Made by a program: the position numbers and the translations under genes. A stretch of DNA of 64,000 nt, taken from UBA11872 sp965198285. Lineage in GTDB: Bacteria > Chloroflexota > UBA11872. How positions within the stretch are numbered: position 1 is the first letter of the stretch; every line of letters begins with the position of its first letter. The notes beneath the pieces were generated by a model. It was not told where the DNA came from and searched no databases. It saw only the letters and a list, made by a program, of their open reading frames with translations. The stretch lies in NCBI GenBank assembly GCA_965198285.1, contig OZ240251.1, positions 1,240,001 to 1,304,000 of the forward strand, given 5' to 3'. Below, in pieces: positions 26,646 to 35,373 of the stretch.

Positions 26646-26741
26646 GGAGGAGTCGCATAGTTGGTCTAGTGCGGCCGCCTGCTAAGCGGTTACCGGGAGT
26701 ATTCCTTCCGGTCGTGGGTTCGAATCCCACCTCCTCCGCCA
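26646..26741 (+). tRNA. tRNA-Ser (anticodon GCU)
   Basis: Acceptor GGAGGAG pairs with CTCCTCC; anticodon loop CTGCTAA gives GCU for AGC/AGU codons. Long variable arm (CCGGGAGTATTCCTTCCGG) as expected of tRNA-Ser; T-loop GGTTCGAATCC; CCA encoded. Its acceptor and T arms closely match those of the neighbouring tRNA-Ser(UGA). Confidence 0.95.
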
Positions 26742-26844
26742 CCACGAGAGCCTAGATCTGCCTCCAGTCGCCCGGCCGGATCGTGATCATGAGTTCGCTG
26801 ACAGATTCGACCAGTGTGTAGCCCCGAACCTTTTGGGCGTCTTC

Positions 26845-27130
26845 CTAGACGCTAAATCGCAGCCGCATTCCTAGCGCGCGGGCAATCCGCATCACCGTGG
26901 CGAACGAAGGGTTGCCCTGCTCCGATAGCGCCTTGTAAGGCCCCTCACGCGTCATACCGACTTCGCGAGCCGGCCGGCTCATGTTCTGCGCGCTCGATGT
27001 CATTGAGCGCGGCGCGAATCAAGCTGCCGTCGCCCGGATCCTCGTCCGCACAGGCTTCCAGGTACAGCCGTGAGTCCTCCTTGTTCTGCAAGTGATCGGC
27101 CGCGTCCCACTGAGTGAACGTTTCAGCCAT
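26845..27130 (-). pseudogene. Frameshifted addiction-module antidote protein (HigA-like)
   Basis: The first frame (27130 down to about 26990) gives MAETFTQWDAADHLQ... SLIRAALNDIERA, the N terminus of the 'putative addiction module antidote' family (about 95 residues). The rest of that family is then found in another frame: NMSRPAREVGMTREG, YKALSEQGNPSF and TVMRIARALGMRLRF, ending at a TAG at 26845. A single-base indel near 26992 therefore splits the gene. Its usual RelE-like toxin partner is not found upstream. Either a real decayed antitoxin or a sequencing error; located just after two tRNA genes, a common integration neighbourhood. Confidence 0.8.
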
Positions 27131-27214
27131 GGATTGCTTCCACTCCAGCGTCAGGTTCGGATCCCGACGGCGTGCCTACGGCGAGGGGCTCTCTTCCCCC
27201 TGGACTACCCGATG

Positions 27215-27571
27215 CTAGACCATCAGCCCTTCCACGGGCACGAGCCGCTTGGCGACCGGGTTAACGCCCATGAACACTCCCTCGAGCGCCAGGGCGCCAA
27301 GCAGAGGCAGGGTTCCTTCTTCGTTGAACAGGACCAGCGTGACCACCTCGCGGCCCTCGATCCGAACCCAAGTCTGGCCAACGTCCATGAGTCGAACTTC
27401 GCCCTGCCCGAATTGGAAACTCTGACGGATCAGCGGCGCCACGCCCAGGTCACGCAGCACCGACCCAGGGACCGAGGTTATTGACGCGCCCGTGTCGACC
27501 AGCGCATCCAGCGTCGTCCAACGCTCGCGTTCCTGGTCGCCAATGCCGATGGGGATGCTGAATGTTCCCAT
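27215..27571 (-). CDS. Retropepsin-like aspartic protease family protein
   Basis: 118 residues, a single retroviral-protease-like domain (clan AA). The active-site motif is LDALVDTGASITSV (Asp-Thr-Gly) at about residue 27; the second family block is LPLLGALALEGVFMGVNP, followed by KRLVPVEG. Acts as a homodimer if active. No membrane segment or signal. Stand-alone bacterial proteins of this type are of largely unknown function and often sit beside antitoxin-like genes; here the frameshifted antidote gene is 85 bases away. Confidence 0.8.
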   Translation of the reverse strand: MGTFSIPIGIGDQERERWTTLDALVDTGASITSVPGSVLRDLGVAPLIRQSFQFGQGEVRLMDVGQTWVRIEGREVVTLVLFNEEGTLPLLGALALEGVFMGVNPVAKRLVPVEGLMV

Positions 27572-27663
27572 GGGCGAATGGTGTCAGACGGCTGTGAGAG
27601 GGGCAACCTCGGCGTCGCCGACTCCAAGGTGCCACCGCTTGGCAGCTGCCAGCATTCGGCGGC

Positions 27664-28686
27664 CTACACCTTGTAACAAGCCACCCGCTGCCCCTGCCCC
27701 TTCTCCTCCAACCCCGGATGCGGATTGTCCCGGCAAAAGTCATCCGCAATCGGACACCGGCTATAGAACCGGCACCGAGCCGGCGGATCCAGCGGCGTGG
27801 CCACCCCACCGGAGATCCGCACCGGCGCCCGCGTCGCCGTCGGATCCGGGATCGGCACGGCCGACAGCAGCGCTTGCGTGTAGGGGTGCTGGGGGTTCTG
27901 CAGCACCGCCTCCGTGTCGCCCATTTCCACGATCTTGCCCAGGTACATCACCGCGATCCTTGAGCACATGTAGCGCGCCACGGCCAGGTCGTGCGTGATG
28001 TACAGGTAGCTGATCCCCAGGCGCTCCGCCAGGCTCTCCATCAGGTGCATCACGCCGGTGCGGATCGAGACGTCCAGCATCGAGGTCGGCTCGTCCGCCA
28101 CCACGAAGATTGGCTCGATAATCAGCGCCCGCGCGATCGCCACCCGCTGCCGCTGCCCGCCCGACAACTCGTGCGGAAACCGGAACAGGTAGGTGGCGGG
28201 CGGCGTCAGTCCCACCATCTCCAGCATGCTGGACACCCGATCCAACCGCTCAAGCGGCGGGCAGGCGTTCTGGACCTTCAGCGGCTCGGCCACGGTGTCG
28301 AAGATCGTCCGCCGCGGGTTCAGCGACTCGTACGGATCCTGGAAGATCATCTGCGCCTTGCGCCGAAAAGCCTTCAGCGCCTCCCCGCGCAGCGTCGTGA
28401 TGTCGGTCGACGCCCCCTCGCCGTCGTCAAACAGCACCCGCCCGCCCGTCGGCTCGGTCAGACGCACCAGCAGCCGCCCGGTCGTCGTCTTCCCGCAGCC
28501 CGACTCCCCGACCAGCCCAAAGCTCTCGCCGCGCGCCAGGTCGAACGAAATCCCGTCCACCGCGTGTACGTAGCTGTGACTGCGCCGAAACCAGTGCGAG
28601 GCCACCGGAAAGCGCTTCTCAAGCCCCTCGACCCTGATCAAAGGCTTGGTCCCCACCGCCGCTGCACCCGCCTCGCTTACCGCCAT
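27664..28686 (-). CDS. Peptide ABC transporter ATP-binding protein (OppF/DppF type)
   Basis: 340 residues. Walker A GESGCGKTTTGRLL (about 60), Q-loop FQDPYESLNPRRT (the 'NPR' form typical of OppF), signature LSGGQRQRVAIARAL, Walker B FVVADEPTSMLD, and a C-terminal oligopeptide-transporter extension with a Cys cluster (ARCRFYSRCPIADDFC). The ATG lies five bases after the stop of the other ATPase. Energises uptake of dipeptides or oligopeptides with the permeases and binding protein of this operon. Confidence 0.93.
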   Translation of the reverse strand: MAVSEAGAAAVGTKPLIRVEGLEKRFPVASHWFRRSHSYVHAVDGISFDLARGESFGLVGESGCGKTTTGRLLVRLTEPTGGRVLFDDGEGASTDITTLRGEALKAFRRKAQMIFQDPYESLNPRRTIFDTVAEPLKVQNACPPLERLDRVSSMLEMVGLTPPATYLFRFPHELSGGQRQRVAIARALIIEPIFVVADEPTSMLDVSIRTGVMHLMESLAERLGISYLYITHDLAVARYMCSRIAVMYLGKIVEMGDTEAVLQNPQHPYTQALLSAVPIPDPTATRAPVRISGGVATPLDPPARCRFYSRCPIADDFCRDNPHPGLEEKGQGQRVACYKV

Positions 28687-28691
28687 GTCGC

Positions 28692-29621
28692 TTAAGCCTC
28701 CAGCGGGTGCCAACAGGCCGCCCAGTGCGTGTCCGAGCCCTCGACCTTTGGCGGCTCTTCGGTCCGGCAGACATCCGTCGCATAAGGACACCGCGGATGG
28801 AAGCGGCAGCCCGAAGGTGGATTCAGCAGGTTGGGCGGCTCGCCCGCCAGCATCGCCAGCTCGTGCTTCGGCCCGGTCACGCTGGGAAACGACGACATCA
28901 ACGTCTGCGTATACGGATGCATGGGGCTCTGGAAAATGTCGACTGTCTCGCCCCACTCCACGATCCGCCCCGCGTACATCACGCCCACCGTGTGGCTCAC
29001 CTCGGCAATCACCGCCATGTCGTGCGAAATGTAGATCAGGCTCATGTTCAGCGACTGCTGCACGTCCCGCAGTTCCTTCAGGATGCGGTCCTGCACGATC
29101 ACGTCCAGCGCCGTCGTCGGCTCGTCCGCGATCAGCAGGTCCGGCTCGCAAGCCAGCGCCATCGCGATGCCGGCCCGCTGCTTCATCCCCCCGCTGTACT
29201 CGTGCGGATAGCGCCCGATAAAGCTCCGATCCAGGCTCACCAGGTCGTACAGTTCCTCAACCCGCGCCATCGACACGTCCGGACTCGTCTTGATGTGCAC
29301 ATCCAGCGCTTCGATGATCTGATCCCCGACCTTGTACACGGGGTTGAACGAGTTCATCGCCGCCTGGAACACCATCGCGATGCCGTTCCAGCGATACGCC
29401 CGTATCTCGTTTTCTGAGAGCGGCGCCAGGTCCATGCCGTTCAGCAGAATCTGGCCGTCAACGATCCGCCCGTTCTCCGGCAGCAGCTTCAGCAGCGTCA
29501 TCGCAATCGACGACTTCCCGCAGCCCGATTCCCCCACCAGCCCCACCGATTCGCCACGCCCAACCGCAAACGAAACCCCGTCAACCGCCTGCACATCACC
29601 GGACCGCGTCCCGTAATACAT
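28692..29621 (-). CDS. Peptide ABC transporter ATP-binding protein (OppD/DppD type)
   Basis: 309 residues from the first ATG. Walker A GESGCGKSSIAMTLL, Q-loop FQAAMNSFNPVYKVGDQ, signature YSGGMKQRAGIAMAL, Walker B LLIADEPTTALDV, and the C-terminal Cys-rich extension (GCRFHPRCPYATDVC). In the same frame, upstream of this ATG, the sequence reads VLRVEDLT, the conserved first strand of the domain. The true start is therefore likely a non-ATG codon (for example CTG) 8-12 codons earlier; no ATG, GTG or TTG exists there. Pairs with the OppF-type ATPase. Confidence 0.92.
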   Translation of the reverse strand: MYYGTRSGDVQAVDGVSFAVGRGESVGLVGESGCGKSSIAMTLLKLLPENGRIVDGQILLNGMDLAPLSENEIRAYRWNGIAMVFQAAMNSFNPVYKVGDQIIEALDVHIKTSPDVSMARVEELYDLVSLDRSFIGRYPHEYSGGMKQRAGIAMALACEPDLLIADEPTTALDVIVQDRILKELRDVQQSLNMSLIYISHDMAVIAEVSHTVGVMYAGRIVEWGETVDIFQSPMHPYTQTLMSSFPSVTGPKHELAMLAGEPPNLLNPPSGCRFHPRCPYATDVCRTEEPPKVEGSDTHWAACWHPLEA

Positions 29622-29700
29622 CGTCAGGTCTTCGACGCGCAGAACCGGCGCTGCTGCGGACGGGTCGTGGATTCGACCTACTTCTTGAGACAGGTCGGAC

Positions 29701-30978
29701 TCATTTCACCCGAACCGGATGCGGCACCGGCTGATTGAACAGGTAGCCCTTTTGGTTGAAAGGAATCTCGTCTGGCTGCGTATTGCCCGCGTCGTCGGTG
29801 GCACGAGTCATGATCGTGTAGGCGCCGGGCGCCGGGTCCCACGCAAACTCAAACCGCGCCCATGAATACTGCACCTGGGGCGTGTGGAGCGTCGCGTCTT
29901 GCCACGTCGTTCCGGAATCCGCGCTCCACGCAACGTCTCGAATCGGACCGTCCGGCGAGTGCGCGTATCCGTGAATACGTTGCGGATTGGCCCGTAAGTC
30001 GGCCGGCCACGGCTGCGCCAGGGCGCTCCTGATCACCTGACAGTGCGTCACTTTCCCTTGCGCTTCGCCTTCAGGTGGATACTCATCGCCGATCAGCACG
30101 TACGACGTCGTGTTGTTGCGCGTCCAGACAGGTTTCGACGAAACCACAATCCGGCCCAGCCACTTCACATTGGTGCTGCCCACCCATCCAGGTACCAGGG
30201 CGCGCAGCGGAAACCCGTGGTCCCTGGGCAGCGCCTCTCCGTTGAGTGCATAGGCCAGCAATGTGTCCGGGTGCAGGGCCTTTTCAACCGGAATCACGCT
30301 GCGAAACCCCTTATTCGGCGACTCGGTGTCCAGGCCAACCAGCAGCACGCTCAACGCGTCGTCGGTGATTCCGGCCAGCTTCAGCACGTCGCGCAGCGGC
30401 GTCCCGACACATTCGCCATTGCTCACGCCCCCTGTTCGCCACTGGGTGCCCTCGGTGGATTCTCCATTCACCAAATCAAACATCGCCCGCTGGTTACCGG
30501 CACAGTCCAGATACGCGACCACCGTGCGGCTAGGCAGCGCCTGGATGTCGGCATAGGTGAGTGCCAATGGCTTGCTGACGGCGTCGCCCTCGATCGAAAG
30601 CCGCCAGTTGTCCGGCCGCACATCCAGGCTCACGGAGTTGTTGCGGACGAAGAACAAGCTGGTGGGCGTTATCACACCCTGCATGTGCTCAAGTCGAGCT
30701 TCTAAACACCGGCCGTTGTCGTGCTCGACGAATGGGCTTGTGTCCTTGAACCAGTTCGCGGCCGTCGACTTCGTATCGTCTGTAACTTCTTGGTCTTCGC
30801 GCTGTTCCGCCGGACCTGCCAGGTCCATGCATACCGCCAGCGCCGCGGTCAATCCCCCGTCAGAGAGCGCCTCCAGAAATCGTTTCCGATCCATTCCTCG
30901 TTGCTGCGCAAAATGCCACAGTTGCGCAACTTCCTCGGCGTCCCTTTCGGGACCCGTACACTCATGCAAGTCGGTCAT
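29701..30978 (-). CDS. Molybdopterin-dependent oxidoreductase (sulfite oxidase family)
   Basis: 425 residues; start chosen at the ATG with AAGGAGG nine bases upstream. The molybdenum-coordinating Cys is in VVAYLDCAGNQRAMF (about residue 155). Further blocks are GVSNGECVGTPLRDVL, YALNGEALPRDHGFPLRALVPG and WLGRIVVSS, and a C-terminal immunoglobulin-like dimerisation domain (about 320-425, ADSGTTWQDA, WDPAPGAYTIMTRATD). The N terminus DRKRFLEALSDGGLTAALAV resembles a degenerate Tat signal with Lys-Arg in place of Arg-Arg, suggesting export. It sits inside a peptide ABC operon, between permease and ATPase genes. Confidence 0.88.
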   Translation of the reverse strand: MTDLHECTGPERDAEEVAQLWHFAQQRGMDRKRFLEALSDGGLTAALAVCMDLAGPAEQREDQEVTDDTKSTAANWFKDTSPFVEHDNGRCLEARLEHMQGVITPTSLFFVRNNSVSLDVRPDNWRLSIEGDAVSKPLALTYADIQALPSRTVVAYLDCAGNQRAMFDLVNGESTEGTQWRTGGVSNGECVGTPLRDVLKLAGITDDALSVLLVGLDTESPNKGFRSVIPVEKALHPDTLLAYALNGEALPRDHGFPLRALVPGWVGSTNVKWLGRIVVSSKPVWTRNNTTSYVLIGDEYPPEGEAQGKVTHCQVIRSALAQPWPADLRANPQRIHGYAHSPDGPIRDVAWSADSGTTWQDATLHTPQVQYSWARFEFAWDPAPGAYTIMTRATDDAGNTQPDEIPFNQKGYLFNQPVPHPVRVK

Positions 30979-31001
30979 GCTCCCCTCCTTGGGACGGCTG
31001 C

Positions 31002-31952
31002 TCAGATACGCCGCAGCCTCGGGTTGACGACTTCGTCCAGCGAACGGCCCAGTAGGTAGAACGACGAGCACAGCAGCGTGATCGACAGGCTGGCCGGGAA
31101 TATGAGCCACCAGTACTCGCCGACTTGCAGCAGGTAACCGGCCGACTCGGTCGTGTGGATCATCAGGCCCCAGCTCATTCGCACGTCCAGCAGACCCAGG
31201 AAGCTCAACACGGCCTCCGAGAAGATCGCGCTGGTCACGGTAAACATCATGTAAAGAAACGAGAGCGGGAGCAAATTCGGGACGACATGGACCATGATGA
31301 TGTGCAGTGTTCCGCCCCCCGAAGTCCGCGCCGCCTCGATATACGGCTTGACCACCACGGATAGCGCCTGCGACTTCAGCACCACGCCCGTCCCGCCGAA
31401 TCCCGACAGAATCCCGATCAGCAGCGCCAGCTCCAGGTGCCCCACCTCCATCAGCGCGCTCAGCACGATCAGGATGCTGATCCCCGGCATCATGATCATG
31501 ATGTCCGCCAGCCGCATCAGCAGCATGTCGATCAGACCGCCAAAGTACGCCGCAGTTGCCCCGACCATCGTGCCAATGCACACCGTCACCACCGCCGCCA
31601 GCAGCCCCAGCAGGAACTCGGATCGGGCGCTGAACATCAGCTGGCTCAGGATGTCCCGCCCCAGCGGGTCGGTGCCCAGCGGATGACTCAGGCTCGGCGG
31701 AGCAGGCTGCTCGGTTTCGTCAAACGCAAAGCCGATGACCGGGTCGTAGGTCCGTTCGTCCCAGACCGTGTTCATCAGAATCGGATGCGCCAGCGCCAGC
31801 AGCATGTACAGCAAGATGATCGCCAGGCCCAGCAATCCGATGCGCGTGCCAAGAAACAGCGACCAGTTCTGCTTCAGGCTGCGTGCCGCCAGCCCCAGGC
31901 GCACCCGCCACAGCGACGGCGCGTTCGCGACGGGCGCGGAGTCGACAACCAT
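31002..31952 (-). CDS. Peptide ABC transporter permease (OppC/DppC type)
   Basis: 316 residues with about six membrane segments (first at about 35-60, LGLLGLAIILLYMLLALA). PLGTDPLGRDILSQLM is the OppC signature; the EAA loop for ATPase contact is PYIEAARTSGGGTLHIIMVHVVPN (diverged). The start overlaps the stop of the other permease by one base (TGATG), so they are translationally coupled. Confidence 0.92.
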   Translation of the reverse strand: MVVDSAPVANAPSLWRVRLGLAARSLKQNWSLFLGTRIGLLGLAIILLYMLLALAHPILMNTVWDERTYDPVIGFAFDETEQPAPPSLSHPLGTDPLGRDILSQLMFSARSEFLLGLLAAVVTVCIGTMVGATAAYFGGLIDMLLMRLADIMIMMPGISILIVLSALMEVGHLELALLIGILSGFGGTGVVLKSQALSVVVKPYIEAARTSGGGTLHIIMVHVVPNLLPLSFLYMMFTVTSAIFSEAVLSFLGLLDVRMSWGLMIHTTESAGYLLQVGEYWWLIFPASLSITLLCSSFYLLGRSLDEVVNPRLRRI

Positions 31953-33100
31953 CAGTACCGAACCCTCGGGTCTAGGTAGGCGTACAGGATGTCGGCCGCC
32001 AGGTGGGCCAGCAGCACGAACAGTCCCACGAACACGAACGCGCCCACCGCCAGCGGCAGGTCTTCGCTCACCGTGGCCGCCACCAGGGTCTGACCCATGC
32101 CGGGCCAGGAGAAGATGGACTCGATGATCACGCCGCCGTCAATCGCGAAGGCCAGGCTGAACACAAAGCTGGTCACCACCGGCAGCAGCGCGTTGCGAGC
32201 CACGTGCCGGTCGCGAACCGCCTTGTCGGACAACCCCTTGGCGCGCGCCGCCAGCACGAAGTCCTCGCGAATCACCTCCAGCATGCTGTTGCGGGTCAGC
32301 AGCATGGTCCCCGCGAAGCTGATCAGCGTCAGCGTGGCAATCGGCAGGATCATGTGCTTCACGATGTCCCAGGCCAGATGCCCGGCGCCCGATGCCACCC
32401 ACACGCCCGCCGCGGCCACCACGGCAACCGCGATGCTCCCCGCTCCTATCAACGGCGCCATCGCCAGCCGCTTCTTTCTGGTCACCAGGAAGACGCCAAA
32501 GACGATCACCGACAAGATCACGGCCGTCGCAATCATCAGATTGAAGACGGTATTGGAGTCCGTCTGGGCGGCCTGCCACACCACCGGGTCCAGGAACTTT
32601 CCAATCGGAAGCCAGCCGGCCTTGAAGGCAAACAGCCAGATCATCATCAGGCCGAACCAGGGCGTGAACACCGTGTACAGCGTCACGCCGCCCACCGTCG
32701 AGGTGTATTCCACCCATCCGCCCCGGCGCCAGGCGATGATTTTGCCCAGCCCGAAGCCCAGATAGAACGACACCACCGTCGCCGTCAGGAACAGCACCAA
32801 CGTCCTCGGCAGCCGTTCCAGGATGACGTCCGCCACCGTCCTGGGATAGAGGCTGAACGAAACGCCAAAGTCCCCGGTCAACGTGTTCTTCAGGTGCACG
32901 AGGTACTGCTTCCACAGCGGCTCGTTGACGCCGAACAACTCCTGCAACTGCGCGCGCGTCTCCGGCGGCAGGTTCGGATCCATCGAGTAGAGCCGGCTGA
33001 TGTCCCCCGGCTGCGCGCTCACCAGGAAGAACACGATTGTCAAAAAAACGAACAGCGTCAGCACGATCTGCAGGACTCGACGGACGAGATACGCCCCCAT
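31952..33100 (-). CDS. Peptide ABC transporter permease (OppB/DppB type)
   Basis: 382 residues, longer than the usual 310-340 because of extra hydrophobic sequence in the middle (about 195-245, including VTRKKRLAMAPLIG between two added membrane segments). N-terminal MGAYLVRRVLQIVLTLFVFLTIVFFL is the typical first segment; the EAA loop is EDFVLAARAKGLSDKAV, and GGVIIESIFSWPGMG is the family block. First permease gene after the binding protein. Confidence 0.92.
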   Translation of the reverse strand: MGAYLVRRVLQIVLTLFVFLTIVFFLVSAQPGDISRLYSMDPNLPPETRAQLQELFGVNEPLWKQYLVHLKNTLTGDFGVSFSLYPRTVADVILERLPRTLVLFLTATVVSFYLGFGLGKIIAWRRGGWVEYTSTVGGVTLYTVFTPWFGLMMIWLFAFKAGWLPIGKFLDPVVWQAAQTDSNTVFNLMIATAVILSVIVFGVFLVTRKKRLAMAPLIGAGSIAVAVVAAAGVWVASGAGHLAWDIVKHMILPIATLTLISFAGTMLLTRNSMLEVIREDFVLAARAKGLSDKAVRDRHVARNALLPVVTSFVFSLAFAIDGGVIIESIFSWPGMGQTLVAATVSEDLPLAVGAFVFVGLFVLLAHLAADILYAYLDPRVRY

Positions 33101-33183
33101 CGCAGTTACCCGCGGATTCCCATATCGCCCCCGATGCCGGAACTACGCCGTCCCGGTCCACGCAACGGACGTGTGGCCAAGCG

Positions 33184-35325
33184 CTACTTGATCAGCACGA
33201 CGTGTTGCAGCCCCTGTTGCTGCGCCATTCCGCCAAGCACCGAGGTATACGGGTACTCGACTCTCGAAGGCCGGAACACGTCCACCTTCGGCGTCGTGAA
33301 CAGCGTCACGTACGGCAGGTCATCCGCCAGCAGCTCCTGCATCCGATAGACCTTTTCGCGCGCGCCCCCGATGGTGGTCTCGGACAGCAACGAAAAGGCC
33401 AGTTCGTCGAACTCCGGGTTCGCGTATCCGCCCCAGTTCGATCCGCCGTCCTCATGCTCGGGCGAATGACGGCTGTGGAAGATGTTCTCCATGTAGCTGG
33501 GGAAGATCGTGAACCCCCAGCCCAGAATCCACATGTCCAGGTCCTTGTCCACCGTTTCGCTGAACAGCTTGTCCACGATCACGTTGAACCCGATCAGACG
33601 TGCCTTGGTCGGGATGCCCAGGTCGTTCAGCCAGCGCTCGATCCAGATGGCGAAGGTCGATCGCAGTGGGTCGTAACCGGCGCTGGGCGCAATCAGCTCG
33701 AGCTCGGGAACCTCGGTGCCGTCCGGCATTCGCAGACCTTGGCCGGCTTCCAGGACGAAGCTGCCGTCTTCACCGACCACCGGCTCCTGCTCGTATGTAA
33801 ATCCCGCGCCTTTCAGCAGCTCAATCGCCGCGGCAATCCGTTCACCCCGGCTCAGACCCTGCCCGATCTTGGCCGTCGTGTCGTTGTGCCAGAACGCGTT
33901 CCCCTCGGGAACCATGGCGTACATGGGTATCGCCGCGTCCTGCAGGATGGTCTGCGTCACGAACTCCTTGTCGATCACCGTCGCCACGGCCTGCCGGAAC
34001 GTCTGGTTGTTCATGGGCGGCTTGCGCGTGTTGAACCCCAGGTAGAACACCCCGTTGTCCAGGTTTTCGACAACCTGTAGGTCAGGCGCGGCCCGCACCC
34101 GGTCCAGGAAGCCTTTCTCCAGGCCCAGCGGATTGAACAGGAAGTCGATGTCGCCCTTCGTCAGGGCCAGGATCGCCGAGTCCTGGTTGCCGTAGATGCT
34201 GAAGATCTCCGACTCGAAGTGCGGGCCGGTCTCAAACTCCAGCACCTTGTCGCCCGTCGCTTCGCCGTAAAAGACTTCGTCGTAACCCAGCCGTTCGTTA
34301 GTCGCCGCGTATGCCCCATTGGCGTACTGGCTGACCACCGTGTCCTGGCCGAAGTAGTCCGGCACGGTCGCGTTCTCGAAGAAGGCCCCCGGCTCCCACC
34401 GCCGGTACTCCAGCCCGTTGGCCGTGGGCTCGCCGTCCGGCACGTGCGCGAACAGGGCCTCGATTTGCTGCGCCGCCTCGCCGGCCTGCTTGGCCTCCTC
34501 GACCACCGGCGCCCAATAGTGCTCGGGCAGAATCGGCATGAAGGCCAACCCGAACTGCCACACGCTCAGACCCGGCGTCTGCGCGTTCCCTTCGGCGTCG
34601 GTCGCCCTGAAGAAGATCTTCAGCCGATGGCTCTCAACCGCCTCCGCTCGCTCCACGAACGCCGGGTGCACCAGCTGCGCCCAGTTGGATCCCAGGTTCA
34701 TTTCCAGGACCGTGTTCACCGTGAACACGAAGTCGTCCGCCGTCAGGTCTTCCCCATCGCTCCACGCCACGCCCTCTTTCAGCGCAACCTCGGTCGTCCA
34801 GAACTCGGTGCCGTCAACCGTCTCTTTCGTCAGCGGCGTCGGCAACCCGTCGGCCACCGCCGGCACCCAGTCGAACCGCTGCGCCGAGTAGCCGTACAGC
34901 GAGGTGTTGTAGCCGCCGATCACATACCCTGTCCACACCGACCCGGCTGGTCCGCCCAGGTAGTTCCAGACATTTCGTGAGATCGGATCCTCGAACAGCC
35001 CCATCTTGTAGATGGCCGGCCCGGTGGGGGCCGCGGGCGTGCTGTCGGCCGCTTGCGGTTCTGGCGTGGCCTGAACGACCCGCTCGACTTCCACGATCTT
35101 CTCGACCTGGACCTCGACCGGAACTTCCACGATCCGCTCGACTTCGACGATCTTCTCGACTTCAACCGGGACCGTGACGATCCGCTCGGTCGGTTCCTGC
35201 GCCTCGGGGCCACAGGCCAGCGCCGCCATCGCGATCACAAGTCCAACAACCACCAATACCGCGCGCTTACTCAGCAATCTGACCACGACAACCGCTCCGC
35301 CCGTGGACCTCGAACCACTATTCAA
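33184..35325 (-). CDS. ABC transporter peptide-binding lipoprotein (SBP family 5)
   Basis: 713 residues. Signal peptide of a lipoprotein: VLVVVGLVIAMAALAC, the lipobox Cys at about residue 38. Next is a repetitive linker (about 47-88) of alternating EKIVEVERIVEVPVEV units. The large SBP_bac_5 domain follows (about 105-713), with AFSVW-type and GFNTRKPPMNNQTFRQAVATV blocks (the latter at about 440). Larger than ordinary DppA/OppA (about 540). Captures peptides or similar solutes outside the membrane for the permeases encoded next. The linker probably tethers the binding domain away from the membrane. Confidence 0.93.
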   Translation of the reverse strand: MNSGSRSTGGAVVVVRLLSKRAVLVVVGLVIAMAALACGPEAQEPTERIVTVPVEVEKIVEVERIVEVPVEVQVEKIVEVERVVQATPEPQAADSTPAAPTGPAIYKMGLFEDPISRNVWNYLGGPAGSVWTGYVIGGYNTSLYGYSAQRFDWVPAVADGLPTPLTKETVDGTEFWTTEVALKEGVAWSDGEDLTADDFVFTVNTVLEMNLGSNWAQLVHPAFVERAEAVESHRLKIFFRATDAEGNAQTPGLSVWQFGLAFMPILPEHYWAPVVEEAKQAGEAAQQIEALFAHVPDGEPTANGLEYRRWEPGAFFENATVPDYFGQDTVVSQYANGAYAATNERLGYDEVFYGEATGDKVLEFETGPHFESEIFSIYGNQDSAILALTKGDIDFLFNPLGLEKGFLDRVRAAPDLQVVENLDNGVFYLGFNTRKPPMNNQTFRQAVATVIDKEFVTQTILQDAAIPMYAMVPEGNAFWHNDTTAKIGQGLSRGERIAAAIELLKGAGFTYEQEPVVGEDGSFVLEAGQGLRMPDGTEVPELELIAPSAGYDPLRSTFAIWIERWLNDLGIPTKARLIGFNVIVDKLFSETVDKDLDMWILGWGFTIFPSYMENIFHSRHSPEHEDGGSNWGGYANPEFDELAFSLLSETTIGGAREKVYRMQELLADDLPYVTLFTTPKVDVFRPSRVEYPYTSVLGGMAQQQGLQHVVLIK

Positions 35326-35373
35326 TCTACACGCTGCCCGTGCCTGCGGAGACCGAAAAGGGGCCCGTGACTG

